From positions 1-64,000 of the forward strand of contig JALPQD010000919.1 in the NCBI GenBank assembly GCA_023101885.1: DNA of 64,000 nt, written 5' to 3'. The notes beneath the pieces were generated by a model. It was not told the DNA's origin and made no database searches. It was given only the letters and a program-made list of their open reading frames with translations. Below are positions 36,398 through 50,370 of this stretch, piece by piece (the stretch's first letter is position 1; every line of letters starts with the position of its first letter). The DNA is from Typhlomys cinereus. Lineage: Eukaryota > Chordata > Mammalia > Rodentia > Platacanthomyidae. Position numbers and translations under genes: made by a program.

Positions 36398-37329
36398 GTG
36401 AACCAAGTGAGGAAGACTGAGAGTCAAATGTCAGAAGTGCAATTCTTAGGGATAAGTACCCTACAGAAGATTCTATACTGTAACACTTTGTGTTCAGGAG
36501 AGGATCACACTTGTTTTGCGACATTTGCATACAACATCTTCACGCAGGCCATGATTTTCCAAAATATTGAACCAAGTGAGGAGGGTTCAGCATCAAATAT
36601 TGCACGTGCACTTCTTACCGGTAAGTGTCCTATGGAAGTTCCTATACTGTAACTCTTTGTGTTCAGGATAAAATAAGAGTTGTTGTGCCACATTTACATG
36701 GAACATGTTGAAGCAGGCCATGATTTTTCCAAAATAGTGAACCAAGTGAGGATGCCTCAGAGTCAAATGTTGGAATTTCACTTCTTAGGGATAAATATCG
36801 TAGAGAAGTTCCTATACTGTAACGTTTGTTTTCAGGCGAAACTCATACTTGTTTTGTGACACTTGAATGGCACAGGTTCACACAGGCCATGATTTTACAA
36901 AATAGTAAACCAAGTGAGGAGTTCTCTGAGTTAAATGTTGCAAGTGCACTTTTTTAGGATAAGTATAGAACAGAAGTTTCTATATTGTAACTCTTTGTGT
37001 TCAGGAGGAAATCACACTTGTTTTACGATGTTTACATGAAACATGTTCATGCATGTCGTTCGCTTCCAAAACAATGAATAAAGTGAAGAGGACTCACAGT
37101 CATATGTAGCATGTGCTCTTCATTGTGAAGTCATGTGTACCATGTGCACTTCTTTGCGATACATATCTTACACAAGTTTCTACACTGCAAAACTTTTTAT
37201 TCTAGAGAGAACAACATTTGTGTTGTGCTGATTCTACCAACTAAGTTCAGGCTTATAAATACCTTGAAAATAGTAACCAACAGAGGACGCGTCCAATTCA
37301 CATGTTTCACTTTTTCTTCTCAGAGATAA
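36288..37329 (+). repeat. Six-monomer transition unit, copy 1
   Basis: 1,042 bp: N10, N1, N2, an N3/N6' fusion that opens as N3 (GAGGATGCCTCAGAG) and continues as N6' from about 36,770, N8, and N9 with the 31-bp duplication. It contains both a family 1 monomer (N2) and the family 2 marks (N6'-N8-N9dup), and lies where family 1 changes to family 2. The second half, from about 36,900, is somewhat diverged (for example ATGTTTACATGAAAC). Confidence 0.82.
37099..37160 (+). repeat. 31-bp tandem duplication inside N9 (first occurrence)
   Basis: Two imperfect copies start with GTCATATGTAGCATGTGC (37,099) and GTCATGTGTACCATGTGC (37,130), exactly 31 bp apart. The same arrangement occurs once per five-monomer unit to the end of the window, for example 59,692 and 59,723. 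It is missing from the units at 51,243 and 59,923, and from the embedded ten-monomer unit at 47,648. Confidence 0.9.
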
Positions 37330-40300
37330 GAATCCTGTAGATGTTCATACGTTTTAAACTTTTATGTTCAGGAGAAATTCACACTGGTTTTGTGACGTTT
37401 TCATGTTATATGTTCATGCAGGCCTTGATTTTCCAAAATAGTGGACCAAGTGAGGAGGACTGTGAGCCAAATATTGGAGGTGCACTTCTTAGAGATAAGT
37501 ATCCTACAGAAGATTCTATAGTGTTACACTTTGTTTTTAGGAGAAGATCATACTTGTTTTGCGACATTTGCATATTATATCTTCATTGAGGCCATGATTT
37601 TCCAAAAGAGTGAACCAAGTGCGGAGGATTCAGAGTGAAATGTTGGAATTTCACTTCATACGGGTATGTATTCTAGAGAAGTTCCCATACTGTAACATTT
37701 GTGTTCAGGCAAAAATCATACTTGTTTTGTGCCATTTGAATGGTACATGTTCACACAGGCCATGATTTTATAAAACAGTGAAAGAAGTGAGGAGGACTCT
37801 GAGTTAAATGTTGCAAGTGCACTTCTTTAGGATAAGTATCCTACAGAGGTTTCTATATTGTAACTCTTTGTGTTCAGGAGGAAATCACACTTGCTTTACG
37901 ACGTTTCAATGAAACATGTTCATGCATATCGTTCCCTTCCAAAATAGTGAACCAAGTGATAAGGACTCACAGTCATATGTAGCATGTCCACTGCTTTGGG
38001 AATCATGTGTAGCATGTGCACTTCTTTGGGATAAGTATCCTACAGAGGTTTCTAGACTGTAAAACTTTGTAGTCTGGAGAAAACAATATTTGTTTTGTGC
38101 TGATTCTACCAACTATGTTCAGACTTGTAATGAGCTTGAAAATAGTGACCAAGTGAGGACTAGTCAAATTCACAGGATTCACTTTCTCTTCTCTGTGATA
38201 AGAATCCTGTAGATGTTCATACGTTGTAACTTTTCAAGTTCAGTAGAAATTCACACGGTTTTTGTGACGTTTTCATGGAATATGTTCACGCAGGCCTTGA
38301 TTTTACAAAATAGTGAACCAAGTGAGGAGGACTGAGAGTGAAATGTAGGAGGTACACTTCTTAAGGATAAGTATCCTACATAAGATTCTATAGTGTTACA
38401 CTTTGAGTTCACGAGAACATGATACAAGTTTTGTGACATTTGCATGTAACATGTTCTCGCAGGCCATGATTTTTAAAATAGTGAACGAAGTTCGGAGGAT
38501 TTCGAGTTAAATGTTGGCATTTCACTTCTTAGGGATAAGTATCTTAGGGAAGTTACTATACTGTAACATTTGTGTTCAGGCGAAAATCACACTTGTTTTG
38601 TAACATTTGAATGGCACATGTTCACAATGGGAATGATTTTACAAAATAGTGAACCAGTGAGGAGGACTCTGAGTTAAAAGTTGCAAGTGCACTTCTTTAG
38701 GATATGTATCGTACAGAAGTTTCTATATTGTAACTCTTTGTGTTCAGGAAGAAATCACACTTGTTTTACAATGTTTCCATGAAACATGTTCATGCATGTC
38801 GTTCGCTTCCAAAATAGTGAACAAATTGAAGAGGACTCAGAGTCATATGCAGCATGTGTACTTCTTTGGGAAGTCATGTGTAGCATGTGCACTTCTTTGG
38901 GATAAGTATCCTACAAAGGTTTCTAGACTGTAAAACTTTGTATTCTGGAGAAAACAACATTTGTTTTCTGCTGATTCTACTAACTATGTTCAGACTCGTA
39001 ATGAGCTTCAAAGAGTGACCAAGTGAGGACGCGTCAAATGCACATGTTTCACTTTCTCTTCTCAGTGACAAGAATCCTGTAGATGTTCATACATTGTAAC
39101 TTTTTATGTTCAGGAGAAAGTCACACTGGTTTTGTGACGTTTTCATGGAATATGTTCACACAGGCCTTGATTTTACAAAATAGTGAACCAAGTGAGGAGG
39201 ACTGAGAGTCAAATGTTGGAGGTGCACTTCTTAGGGATAAGTATCCTACAGAAGATTCTATAGTGTTACACGTTGTGTTCAGGAGAAGATCATAATTGTT
39301 TTGCGATATTTGCCTATAACATGTTCACGCAGGCCATGATTTTCCAAAACAGCGAACCAAGTGTGAAGGATTCAGAGTCAAATATTGGAATTTCACTTCT
39401 TATGGATAAGCATCCAAGGGAAATTCCTATACTGTAATATTTGAGATCAGGAGAAACACATACTTGTTTTGTGACATTTGAATGGCACATGTTCACACAG
39501 GCCATGATTTTAAAAAAAGTGAACCAAGTGAGGAGGGCTCTGAGGTAAATGTTGCAAGTGCAATTCTTTAGGTTAAGTATCACACAGAAGTTTCTATATT
39601 GTAACTCTTTGTGTTCAGGAGGAAATCACACTTGTTTTATGACGTTTCCATGAAACATGGCATGCGTGTTGTTCCCTTCCAAAATAGTGAACCAAGTGAA
39701 GAGGACTCACAGTCATATGTAGCATGTGTACTTCTTTGGGAAGTCATGTGTAGCATGTGCACTTCTTTGGGATAAGTATCCTACACAGGTTTCTAGACTG
39801 TAAAACTTTGTATTCTGGAGAAAACAACATTTGTTTTCTGCTGATTCTACCAACTATGTTCAGCCTGGTAATGAGCTTCAAAGAGTGACCAAGTGAGGAC
39901 GCGTCAAATGCACATGTTTCACTTTCTCTTCTCAGTGACAAGAATCCTGTAGATGTTCATACATTGTAACTTTTTATGTTCAGGAGAAAGTCACACTGGT
40001 TTTGTGACGTTTTCATGGAATATGTTCACGCAGGCCTTGATTTTACAAAATAGTGAACCAAGTGAGGAGGACTGAGAGTCAAATGTTGGAGGTGCACTTC
40101 TTAGGGGTAAGTATCCTACAGAAGATTCTATAGTGTTACACGTTGTGTTCAGGAGAAGATCATAATTGTTTTGCGATATTTGCCTATAACATGTTCACGC
40201 AGGCCATGATTTTCCAAAAGAGCGAACCAAGTGCGGAGGATTCAGAGTCAAATATTGGAATTTCACTTCTTAGGGATAAGCATCCAAGGGAAATTACTAT

Positions 40301-40810
40301 ACTGTAATATTTGAGATCAGGAGAAACACATACTTGTTTTGTGACATTTGAATGGCACATGTTCACACAGGCCGTGATTTTAAAAAAAGTGAACCAAGTG
40401 AGGAGGGCTCTGAGGTAAATGTTGCAAGTGCAATTCTTTAGGTTAAGTATCACACAGAAGTTTCTATATTGTAACTCTTTGTGTTCAGGAGGAAATCACA
40501 CTTGTTTTATGACGTTTCCATGAAACATGGCATGCGTGTTGTTCCCTTCCAAAATAGTGAACCAAGTGAAGAGGACTCACAGTCATATTCAGCATGTGCA
40601 CTTCTTTGGGAAGTCATATATAGCATGTGCACTTCTTTGGGATAAGTATCCTACACGGGTTTCCAGACTGTAAAACTTTGTATTCTGGGGAAAACAACAT
40701 TTGTTTTGTGCTAATTCTACCAACTATGTTCAGGCTAGTAATGAGCTTGAAAATAGTGGCCAAGTGAGGACGCGGCAAATTCACGTTTCACTTTCTCTTT
40801 CCAGTGATAA

Positions 40811-41177
40811 GAATCCTGTAGATGTTCATACGTTATAACTTATTATGTTCAGGAGAAATTCACACTGGTTTTGTGACATTTTCATGGAATATTTTCACGC
40901 AGGCATTGATTTTCCAAAATAGTGAACCAAGTGAAGAGGACTCACAGTCATATATAGCATGTGCAATTCTTTGGGAATTCATATGTAGCATGTGTACTTC
41001 TTTGGGAGAAGTTTCCTACACAGGTTTCTAGACTGTAAAACTTTGTATTCTGGAGAACACAACATTTGTTTTGTGCTGATTCTACTAACTATTTTCAGGC
41101 TTGTAATGAGCTTGAAAATAGTGACCAAGTGAGGACGCGTCAAATTCACATGTTTCACTTTCTCTTCTCAGTGATAA
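40811..41177 (+). repeat. Two-monomer truncated unit
   Basis: 367 bp. N10 joins N9 directly near 40,930 (GTGAACCAAGTGAAGAGGAC), losing N1, N6' and N8. The 31-bp duplication is kept. Confidence 0.82.
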
Positions 41178-44100
41178 GTATCCTGTAGATGTTCATACGT
41201 TTTAAACTTTTATGTTCAGGAGAAATTCACACTGGTTTTCTGACGTTTTCTTGGAAAATATTCACGCAGGCCTTGATTTTCCAAAATAGTGAACTAAGTG
41301 AGGAGGACTGAGAGTCAAATATTGCAGGTGCACTTCTCAGGGATACGTATCCTGCAGAAGAGTCTATAGTGTTACACTTTGTGTTCAGGAGAAGATCATA
41401 CTTTTTTTGCAACATTTGCATATTACATGTTCACTCATGCCATGATTTTCCAAAATAGTGAACCAAGTGCGGAGGATTCAGAGACAAATACTGGAATTTC
41501 ACTTCTTAAGGATAAGTATCCTAGAGAAGTTCCTATACTGTAACATTTGTGTTCAGGTGAAAATCATACTTACCTTGTGACATTTGAATGGCACATGTTC
41601 ACACAGGCACTGGTTTTACAAAATAGTGAACCAAGTGAGGAGGACTCTGAGTTAAATATTGCAAGTGCACTTCTTTAGGATAAGTAACATAGAGAAGTTT
41701 CTATATTGTAACTCTTTGTGTTCAGGAGGAAATCACACTTGTGTTACGACGTTTCCATGAAACATGTTCATGCATGTTGTTCCCTTCCAAAATAGTGAAC
41801 CAAGTGATGAGGACTCACAGTCATATGTAGCATGTGCACTTCTTTAGGAATTCACATGTAGCATGTGCACTTCTTTGGGATAAGTATCCTACACAGGTTT
41901 CTAGACTGTAAAACTTTGTATTCTGGAGAAAACAACATTTGTTTTGTGCTGATTCTACCAAATATGTTCAGGCTTGTAATGAGGTTGAAAATAGTGAAGA
42001 AGTGAGGACGCGTCCAATTCACATGTTTCACTTTTTCTTCTCAGTGATAAGAATCCTGTAGATGTTCACAGGTTTTAAACATTTATGTTCAGGAGAAATT
42101 CACACTGGTTTTGTGACGTTTTCATGTAATATGTTCACGCAGGCCTTGATTTTCCAAATTAGTGAACCAAGTGAGGAGGACTGAGAGCCAAATATTGGAG
42201 GTGCACTTCTTAGAGATAAGTATCCTACAGAAGATTCTATAGTGTTACACTTTGTTTTCAGGAGAAGATCATACTTGTTTTGCGACATTTGCATATTACA
42301 TGTTCACTGAGGCCATGATTTTCCAAAAGAGTGAACCAAGTGCGGATGATTCAGAGTCAAGTATTGGAATTTCACTTCGTACGGGTATGTATTCTAGAGA
42401 AGTTCCCAAACTGTAACATTTATGTTCAGGCAAAAATCATACTTGTTTTGTGACATTTGAATGGTACATGTTCACACAAACCATGATTTTATAAAATAGT
42501 GAAAAAAGTGAGGAGGACTCTGAGTTAAATGTTGCAAGTGCACTTCTTTAGGATAAGTATCCTACAGAAGTTTCTATATTGTAACTCTTTGTGTTCAGGA
42601 GGAAATCACACTTGCTTTACGACGTTTCCATGAAACATGTTCATGCATATCGTTCCCTTCCAAAATAGTGAACCAAGTGATAAGCACTCACAGTCATATG
42701 TAGCATGTCCACTTCTTTGGGAAGTCATGTGTAGCATGTGCACTTCTTGGGATAAGTATCCTACAGAGGTTTCTAAACTGTAAAACTTTGTATTCTGGAG
42801 AAAACAACATTTGTATTGTGCTGATTCTACCAACTATGTTCAGACTTGTAATGAGCTTGAAAATAGTTACCAAGTGAGGACTAGTCAAATTCACAGGATT
42901 CACTTTCTCTTCTCTGTGATAAGAATCCTGTATATGTTCATACGTTGTAACTTTTCAAGTTCAGTAGAAATTCACACTGCTTTTAATACGTGCTCATGGA
43001 ATATGTTCACGCAGGCCTTGATTTTCCAAAATAGTGAACCAAGTGAGGAGGACCGGGATTCAAATGTTGGAGGAGCACTTATTAGGGATAAGTATCCTAC
43101 AGAAGATTCTATAGTGTTACAGTTTGTGTTCAGGAGAAGTTCATACTTGTTTTGCGACATTAGCATATAACATGTTCACACAGATCAAGATTTTCCAAAA
43201 GAGTGAATCAAGTGCTTAGGATTCAGAGTCAAATGTTGGCATTTCACTTCTATGGGATAAGTATCCTAGAGAAGTTCCTATACTGTAACATTTGTGTTCA
43301 GGTGAAAATCATACTTGTTTTGTGACATTTGAATGGCACATGTTCACACAGGCCATGATTTTACAAAATAGTGAACGAAGTGAGGAGGACTCTGAGTTAA
43401 ATGTTGCAAGTGCACTTCTTTAGGATAAGTATTAAACAGGAGTTTTTATATTGTAACTCTTTGTGTTCAGGAGGAAATCACACTTGTTTTATGACATTTC
43501 CATGAAACATATGCATTCGTATTGTTCCTTTCCAAAATAGTGAACCAAGTGAAGAGGACTCACAGTCTTATGTACCATGTGCACTTCTTTGGGAAGTCAT
43601 ATGTAGCATGTGCACTTCTTTGGGATAAGTATCCTACACAGGTTTCTAGAATGTAAAACTTTGTATTCTGGAGAAAACAACATTTGTTTTGTGCTGATTC
43701 TGCCAACTATGTTCAGGATTGTAATGAGCTTGAAAATAGTTGCCAAGTGAGGACGCGTCAAATTCACGTTTCACTTTCTTTTCTCAGTGATAAGAATCCT
43801 ATAGATGTTCATATGTTGGTTGTAACTTTTTATATTCAGGAGAAATTCACACTGGTTTGTGACGTTTTCATGGAATATGTTCACGCAGGCCTTGATTCTC
43901 CAAAATAGTGAACCAAGTGAGGAGGACTGAGAGTCAAATATTGGAGGTGCACTTCTCAGGGATAAGTATCCTTGAGAAGATTCTGTATTGTTACACTTTG
44001 TGTTCAGGAGAAGATCAAAGTTGTTTTGCGAAATTCGCATATAACATGTTCACGCAGGCCACGATTTTCCAAAATGTGAACCAAGTGCGGAGGAGTCAGG

Positions 44101-44667
44101 GTCAAATGTTGGCATTTCACTTCTTATGGATAAGTATCCTAGAGAAGTTCCTATATGGTAACTTTTGTGTTCAGGCAAAATCATGCTTGTTTTCTGACAT
44201 TCGAATGGCACATGTTCACACAGGCCATGATTTTACAAAATAGAGAACCAAGGGCGGAGGACTCAGAGTTAAATGTTGCAAGTGCACTTCTTTGCCAGAA
44301 GTATCGTACAGAAGTTTCTACATTGTAACTCTTCGTGTTCAGGAGGAAATCACACTTGTTTTACGACGTTTCCATGAAACATATGCTTGCGTGTTTTTCC
44401 CTTCCAAAATAGTGAACCAAGTGAAGAAGACTCACAGTCTTATGTACCATATGCACTTCTTCGGGAAGTCATATGTAGTATGTGCACTTCTTTGGGATAA
44501 GTATCCTACACAGGTTTCTAGACTGTAAAACGTTGTATTCTATAGAAAACAACATTTGTTTTTTGCTGATTCTACCAACTATGTTCAGGCTTGTAATGAG
44601 GTTGAAAATAGTGACCACATGAGGACGCGTCAAATTCACATGTTTCACTTTCTCTTCTCAGTGATAA

Positions 44668-45033
44668 GAATCCTGTAGATGTTCATACGTTGTAACTTTT
44701 TATGTTCAGGAGAAATTCACACTGGTTTTGTGACGTTTTCATGGAATATGTTCACGCAGGCCTTGATTTTCCAAAATAGTGAACCAATTTAGGAGGACTC
44801 ACAGTCATATGTAGCATGTGCTCTTCATTGTGAAGTCATGTGTACCATGTGCACTTCTTTGGGATACATATACTACACAGGTTTGTACACTGCAAACCTT
44901 TTTATTATAGAGAGAACAACATTTGTGTTGTGCTGATTCTACCAACTAAGTTCAGGCTTATAAATAGCTTGAAAATAGTGACCAAAAGAGGACGCGTCAA
45001 ATTCACATGTTTCACTTTTCTTCTCAGTGATAA
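44668..45033 (+). repeat. Two-monomer truncated unit
   Basis: 366 bp. N10 joins N9 near 44,785 (ACCAATTTAGGAGGACTCAC). It has the same composition as 40,811-41,177 but different flanking variants, so it is either an independent deletion or a diverged copy. Confidence 0.8.
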
Positions 45034-47647
45034 GAATCCTGTAGATGTTCATACGTTGTAACTTTTTATGTTCAGGAGAAATTCACACTGGTTTTGTGAC
45101 GTTTTCATGGAATATGTTCACGCAGGCCTTGATTTTCCAAAATAGTGAACCAAGTGAGCAGGACAGAGAGTCAAATGTTGGAGGTGCACTTCTCAGGGAC
45201 AAGTATTCTACAGAAGATTCTATAGTGTTAAACTTTGTGTTCAGGAGAAGATCACACTTGTTTTGCGACATTGGCATATAACATGTTCAGGCCGTCCATG
45301 ATTTTGCAAAAGAGTGAACCACATGCGGAGGTTTCAGAGTCAAATGTTGGAATTTCACTTCTTAGGGATAAGTATCTTAGAGAAGTTCCTACACTGTAAC
45401 ATTTGTGTTCAGGCGAAAATCATACAGGTTTTGTGACATTTGAATGGTACATGTTCACACAGGCCATGATTTTACAAAATAGTGAAACAAGTGAGGAGTA
45501 CTCTGAGTTAAATTTTGCAGTGCACTTCTTTAGGATAAGTATCGAACAGAAGTTTCTATTTTGTAACTCTTTGTGTTCAGGAGGAAATCATCCTTGTTTT
45601 ACGACATTTCCAAGAAACATGTTCATGCATGTCGTTCCCTTCCAAAATAGTGAACCAAGTGAGGAGGACTCACAGTCATATGTAGCATGTGCACTAACTT
45701 GGGATGTCATGTGCAGCATGTGCACTTCTTTGGGATATATATCCTACACAGGTTTGTACACTGCAAAACTTTTTTATTCTATAGAGGACAACATTTGTGT
45801 TGTGCTGATTCGACCAACTAAGTTCAGGCTCATAAATAGCTTGAAAATAGTGACAAAGAAAGGATGCGTCAAATTCACATGTTTCACATTTTCTTCTCAG
45901 TGATAAGAATCCTGTAGATGTTCATACGTTGTAACTCTTTATGTTCAGGAGAAATTCACACTGGTTTTATGACGTTTTCATGGAATATGTTCACGCAGAC
46001 CTTGATTTTCAAAAATAGTGAACCAAGTGAGGAGGACTGAGAGTCAAAGGTTGGAGGTGCACTTCTGAGGGAGAAGTATCCTAAAGAAGATTCTATAGAA
46101 TTCCACTTTGTGTTCAGGAGAAGATAATACTTGTTTTGTGACATTTGCATATGACATGTTGACGCAGGCCATGATTTTCCAAAAAAGTGAACCAAGTGTG
46201 GAGTATTCAGAGTCAAATGTTGGAATTTCACTTCTTAGGCATATGTACCCTAGAGAAGTTCCTACACTGAAACATTTGGTTCTGGTGAAACTCATAATTG
46301 TTTTGTGACATTTGAATGGCACAGGTTCACACAGGCCATGATTTTACAAAATAGTGCATTAAGTGAGGAGGACTCTGAGTTAAATGTTGCATGTGCAGTT
46401 CTTTAGGATAAGTATCGTACAGACGTTTCTATATTGTAACTCTTTGTGTTCTGGAGGAAATCACACTTGTTTTACGACGTTTCCATGAAACATGTGGATG
46501 CATGTCGTTCCCTTCCAAAAAAGTGAACCAAGTGAAGAGGACTCACAGTCATATGTAGCATGTGCACGTCTTTGGGAAGTCATGTGTAGCATGTGCACTT
46601 CTTTGTGGAAAGTATACTACACAGGTTTCTAGACTGTAAATCTATGTATTCTGGGGAAAACAACATTTCTTTTGTGCTGATTCTACCAACTATGTCCAGG
46701 CTTGTAATGAGCTTGAAAATAGTTGTCAAGCGAGGCCTCGTCAAATACACGTTTCACTTTCTCTTCTCCTTGATAACAATCCTGTAGATGTTCATACGTT
46801 GTAAATTTTTTGATCAGGAGAAATTCACACTGGTTTTGTGACGTTTTCATTGAATATGTTCACGCAGGCCTTGATTTTCCAAAATAGTGAACCAAGTGAG
46901 CAGGACTGAGAGTCAAATGTTGGAGGTGCACTTCTCAGGGATACGTATACTGCAGAAGTGTCTATAGTGTTACACTTTGTGTTAAGGAGAAGATCATACT
47001 TGTTTTGCGACATTGGGATATGACATGTTCACGCAGTCGATGATTTTCCAAAAGAGTGAACCAAATGCGGAGGTTTCAGAGTCAAATGTTGGAATTTCAC
47101 TTCTTAGGGATAGGTATCCTAGAGAAGTTCCTATACTGTAACATTTGTGTACAGGTGAAAATCATACTTGTTTTCTGACATTCGAATGGCACATGTTCAC
47201 ACAGGCCATGATTTTAGAAAATAGAGAACCCAGTGCGGAGTAGTCAGAGTTAAATGTTGCAAGTGCACTTCTTTAGGAGAAGTATCGTACAGAAGTTTCC
47301 ATATTGTAACTCTTGTGTTCAGGAGGAAATCACACTTGTTTTACGACGTTTCCATGAAACATGTGCATGCATGTTGTTCCCTTCCAAAATAGTGAATCAA
47401 GTGAAGAGGACTCACAGTCATATGTAGCATGTGCACTTCTTTGGGAAGTCATGTGCAGCATGTGCACTTCTTTGTGATAAGTATCCTACACAGGTTTCTA
47501 GAGTGTAAAACTTTGTATTCTGGAGAAAACAACATTTGTTTTGTCCTGATTCTACCAACTATGTTCAGGCTTGTAATTAGCTTGAAAATAGTGACCAAGT
47601 GAGGACGCGTCAAATACACATGTTTCGATTTCTCTTCTCAGTGATAA

Positions 47648-49331
47648 GAATCCTGTAGATGTTCATACGTTGTAACTTTTTATGTTCAGGAGGAAATTAC
47701 ACTGGTTTTGTGACGTTTTCATGAAATATATTCACGCCGGCCTTGTTTTTCCAAAATAGTGAACCAAGTGAGGAAGTCTGAGAGTCAAATGCTGTAAGTG
47801 CACTTCTTAGGGATAAGTATCCTAAGGAAGATTCTATACTGTAACACTTTGTGTTCAGGAGAAGATCACACTTGTTTTGCGACATTTGCATATAACATCT
47901 TCACGCAGGCCATGATTTTCCAAAATATTGAACCAAGTGAGGAGGGTTCAGCGTCAAATATTGCACGTGCACTTCTTACCGGTAATTGTCCTATGGAAGT
48001 TCCTATACTGTAACTCTTTGTGTTCAGGAGAAAATAACAGTTGTTGTGCCACATTTCCATGGAACATATTGAAGCAGGCCATGATTTTTCCAAAATAGTT
48101 AACCAAGTGAGGATGACTCAGAGTCAAATGTTGCAAGTGCACTTCGTTGGCATACGTATCCTACAGAAGTTTCTGTACTGTAACTTTTTGTGTTCCGGAG
48201 AAAGTCACACTTGTTGTGCGATAGTCAATTGAAAATTTACATTCAAGCCATGATATTCAAAAATAGTGAACCAAGAGAGAAGGACTCAGAGCCAAATGTT
48301 GCAAGTGCTCTTCTTAGCGGTAAGTATCCCACAAAAGATTCTATACTGTCATTCTTTGTGTTCAGGAGAATAATACACTTGTTTTGCAATGTTTCCATGG
48401 AACGTGTTCATGCAGGCTATGACTTTCCAAAATAGGGAACCAAGTGAGGAGGACTCAGAGTCAAATGTTGGAAGTGCACTTCTTAGTGATAAGTATCCTA
48501 CAGAAGTTTCGATACTGTACCTCTTTGTGTTCTGCAGAAAATCACACTTGTTTTGCGACGTTTCCAAGGAACCTATTCATGCAGGAGATGATTTCCAAAA
48601 TAGTGAAGCAAGTGCGGAGTATTCAGAATTAAATGTAGGAAGTGCACTTCCTTGGGATAAGCATCCTAGAGAAGTTTCTACACTGTAACATTTGCGTTCA
48701 GGAGAAAATCATACTTGTTTTGTGACATTTGCATGGAACATGTTCACGCAGGCCATGAATTTGAAAATAGTGAACCAAGTGAGGAGGATTCAGAGTCAAA
48801 TGCTGGAAGTGCACCACTTTCCGGTAAGCATCCCACAGAAATTTGTATACTGTAACATTTGCATTCAGGAGAAAATCCTACTTGTTTTGTGACATTTGCA
48901 TGGCACAAGTTCACACAGGCCATGATTTTCCAAAATAGTGAACCAAGAGAGGAGGACTCTGAGTTAAATGCTGCAATTGCACTTCTTTAGGATAAGTGTC
49001 ATCACAGAAGTTTCTATACTGTAACTCTTTGTGTTCAGGAGGAAATCACATTTGTTGTACGACATTTCCATGAAACATGTTCATGCAGGTTGTTCCCGTC
49101 CAAAATCGTGAACCAGTGAAGAGGACTCAGAGTCATATGTAGCATGTGCACTTCATTGGGACAAGCATCCTACACAGGTTTCTAGACGGTAAAACTTTGT
49201 GTTCTGGAGAAAACAACATTCATTTTGTTCTGATTCTACCAACTATGTTCAAGCTTGTAATGAGCTTGAAAATAGTGACCAAGGGAGGAAGCGTGAAATT
49301 TACAAGTTTCACTTCCACTTCTCAGTGATAA
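47648..49331 (+). repeat. Ten-monomer family 1 unit embedded in family 2
   Basis: 1,684 bp with N10 to N9 in canonical order and no 31-bp duplication. The left N10 is family 2 up to about 47,690 (preceded by GAGGACGCGTC) and family 1 after it, so the exchange lies inside that N10. It most resembles the units at 34,610 and 36,288. Confidence 0.85.
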
Positions 49332-50370
49332 GAATCCTGTAAATGTTCAAACTTTGTAACTTTTTATGTTAGGAGGAAATCACACTGGTTTTGTGACATT
49401 TTCATGGAATATGTTCACACATGCCTTGATTTTCCCAAAGCGTGAACCAAGTGAGGAAGACTGAGAGTCAAATGTCGGAAGTGCAATTCTTAGGGATAAG
49501 TACCTACAGAAGATTCTATACTGTAACACTTTGTGTTCAGGAGAGGATCACACTTGTTTTGCGACATTTGCATGTAACATCTTCACGCAGGCCATGATTT
49601 TCCAAAATATTGAACCAAGTGAGGAGGGTTCAGCGTCAAATATTGCACGTGCACTTCTTACCGGTAAGTGTCCTACGGAAGTTCCTATACTGTAACTCTT
49701 TGTGTTCAGGAGAAAATAACAGTTGTTGTGCCACATTTACATAGAACATGGTGAAGCAGGCCATGATTTTTCCAAAATAGTGAACCAAGTGAGGATGCCT
49801 CAGAGTCAAATGTTGGAATTTCACTTCTTAGGGATAAGTATCCTAGAGAAGTTCCTATACTGTAACGTTTGTTTTCAGGCGAAACTCATCCTTGTTTTGT
49901 GACATTTGAATGGCACAGGTTCACACAGGCCATGATTTTCCAAAATAATGAACCAAGTGAGGAGTACTCTGAGTTAAATGTTGCAAGTGCACTTCTTTAG
50001 GATAAGTATCGAAAAGAAGTTTCTATATTGTAACTCTTTGTGTTCAGGAGGAAATCACACTTGTTTTACGATGTTTACTTGAAACATGTTCATGCATGTC
50101 GTTCGCTTCCAAAATAGTGAATAAAGTGAAGAGGACTCACAGTGATATGTAGCATGTGCTCTTCTTTGTGAAGTCATGTGTAGTATGTGCACTTCTTTGG
50201 GACAAGTATCCTACACAGGTTTCTAGACTGTAAAATTTTATACTCTGGAGAAAAGAACATTTGTTTTGTGCTGACTCTACCAACTATGTCCAGGCTAGTA
50301 ATGAGATTGAAAATAGTGACCATGTGAGGACATGTCAAATTCACGTTTCACCTTCTCTTCTCAGAGATAA
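49332..50370 (+). repeat. Six-monomer transition unit, copy 2
   Basis: 1,039 bp with the same composition as 36,288-37,329 and the same N3/N6' fusion point (about 49,810). N9 has the 31-bp duplication (near 50,143 and 50,174). It again marks the return from family 1 to family 2. Confidence 0.82.

Larger units (their letters stand above)
37330..47647 (+). repeat. Family 2 satellite array: five-monomer HOR, first run
   Basis: Units start at 37,330, 38,202, 39,072, 39,942, 40,811, 41,178, 42,051, 42,923, 43,794, 44,668, 45,034, 45,907 and 46,777. Most are 869-874 bp (five monomers of ~168 bp plus 31 bp). In the unit around 42,923 junctions lie at 43,034, 43,203, 43,371, 43,540, 43,739 and 43,908, so N9 is 199 bp and the others 168-169 bp. 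Order is N10-N1-N6'-N8-N9. No genes; the longest open frame (45,403-45,903, plus) crosses three monomers without any protein family signature. Confidence 0.93.

Noticed and set aside
36900..37330. Diverged stretch as a second mobile element at the family boundary
   Set aside because: The monomer period and N8-N9-N10 marks continue through it; only substitutions and the 31-bp duplication distinguish it.
45403..45903. Longest plus-strand open frame (166 codons) and similar 100-160 codon frames across the array
   Set aside because: Repeats in step with the 168-bp monomer, which is 56 codons, so an open frame extends across monomers by chance. Frames are open on both strands, starts and stops vary between copies, and no protein family is recognisable.
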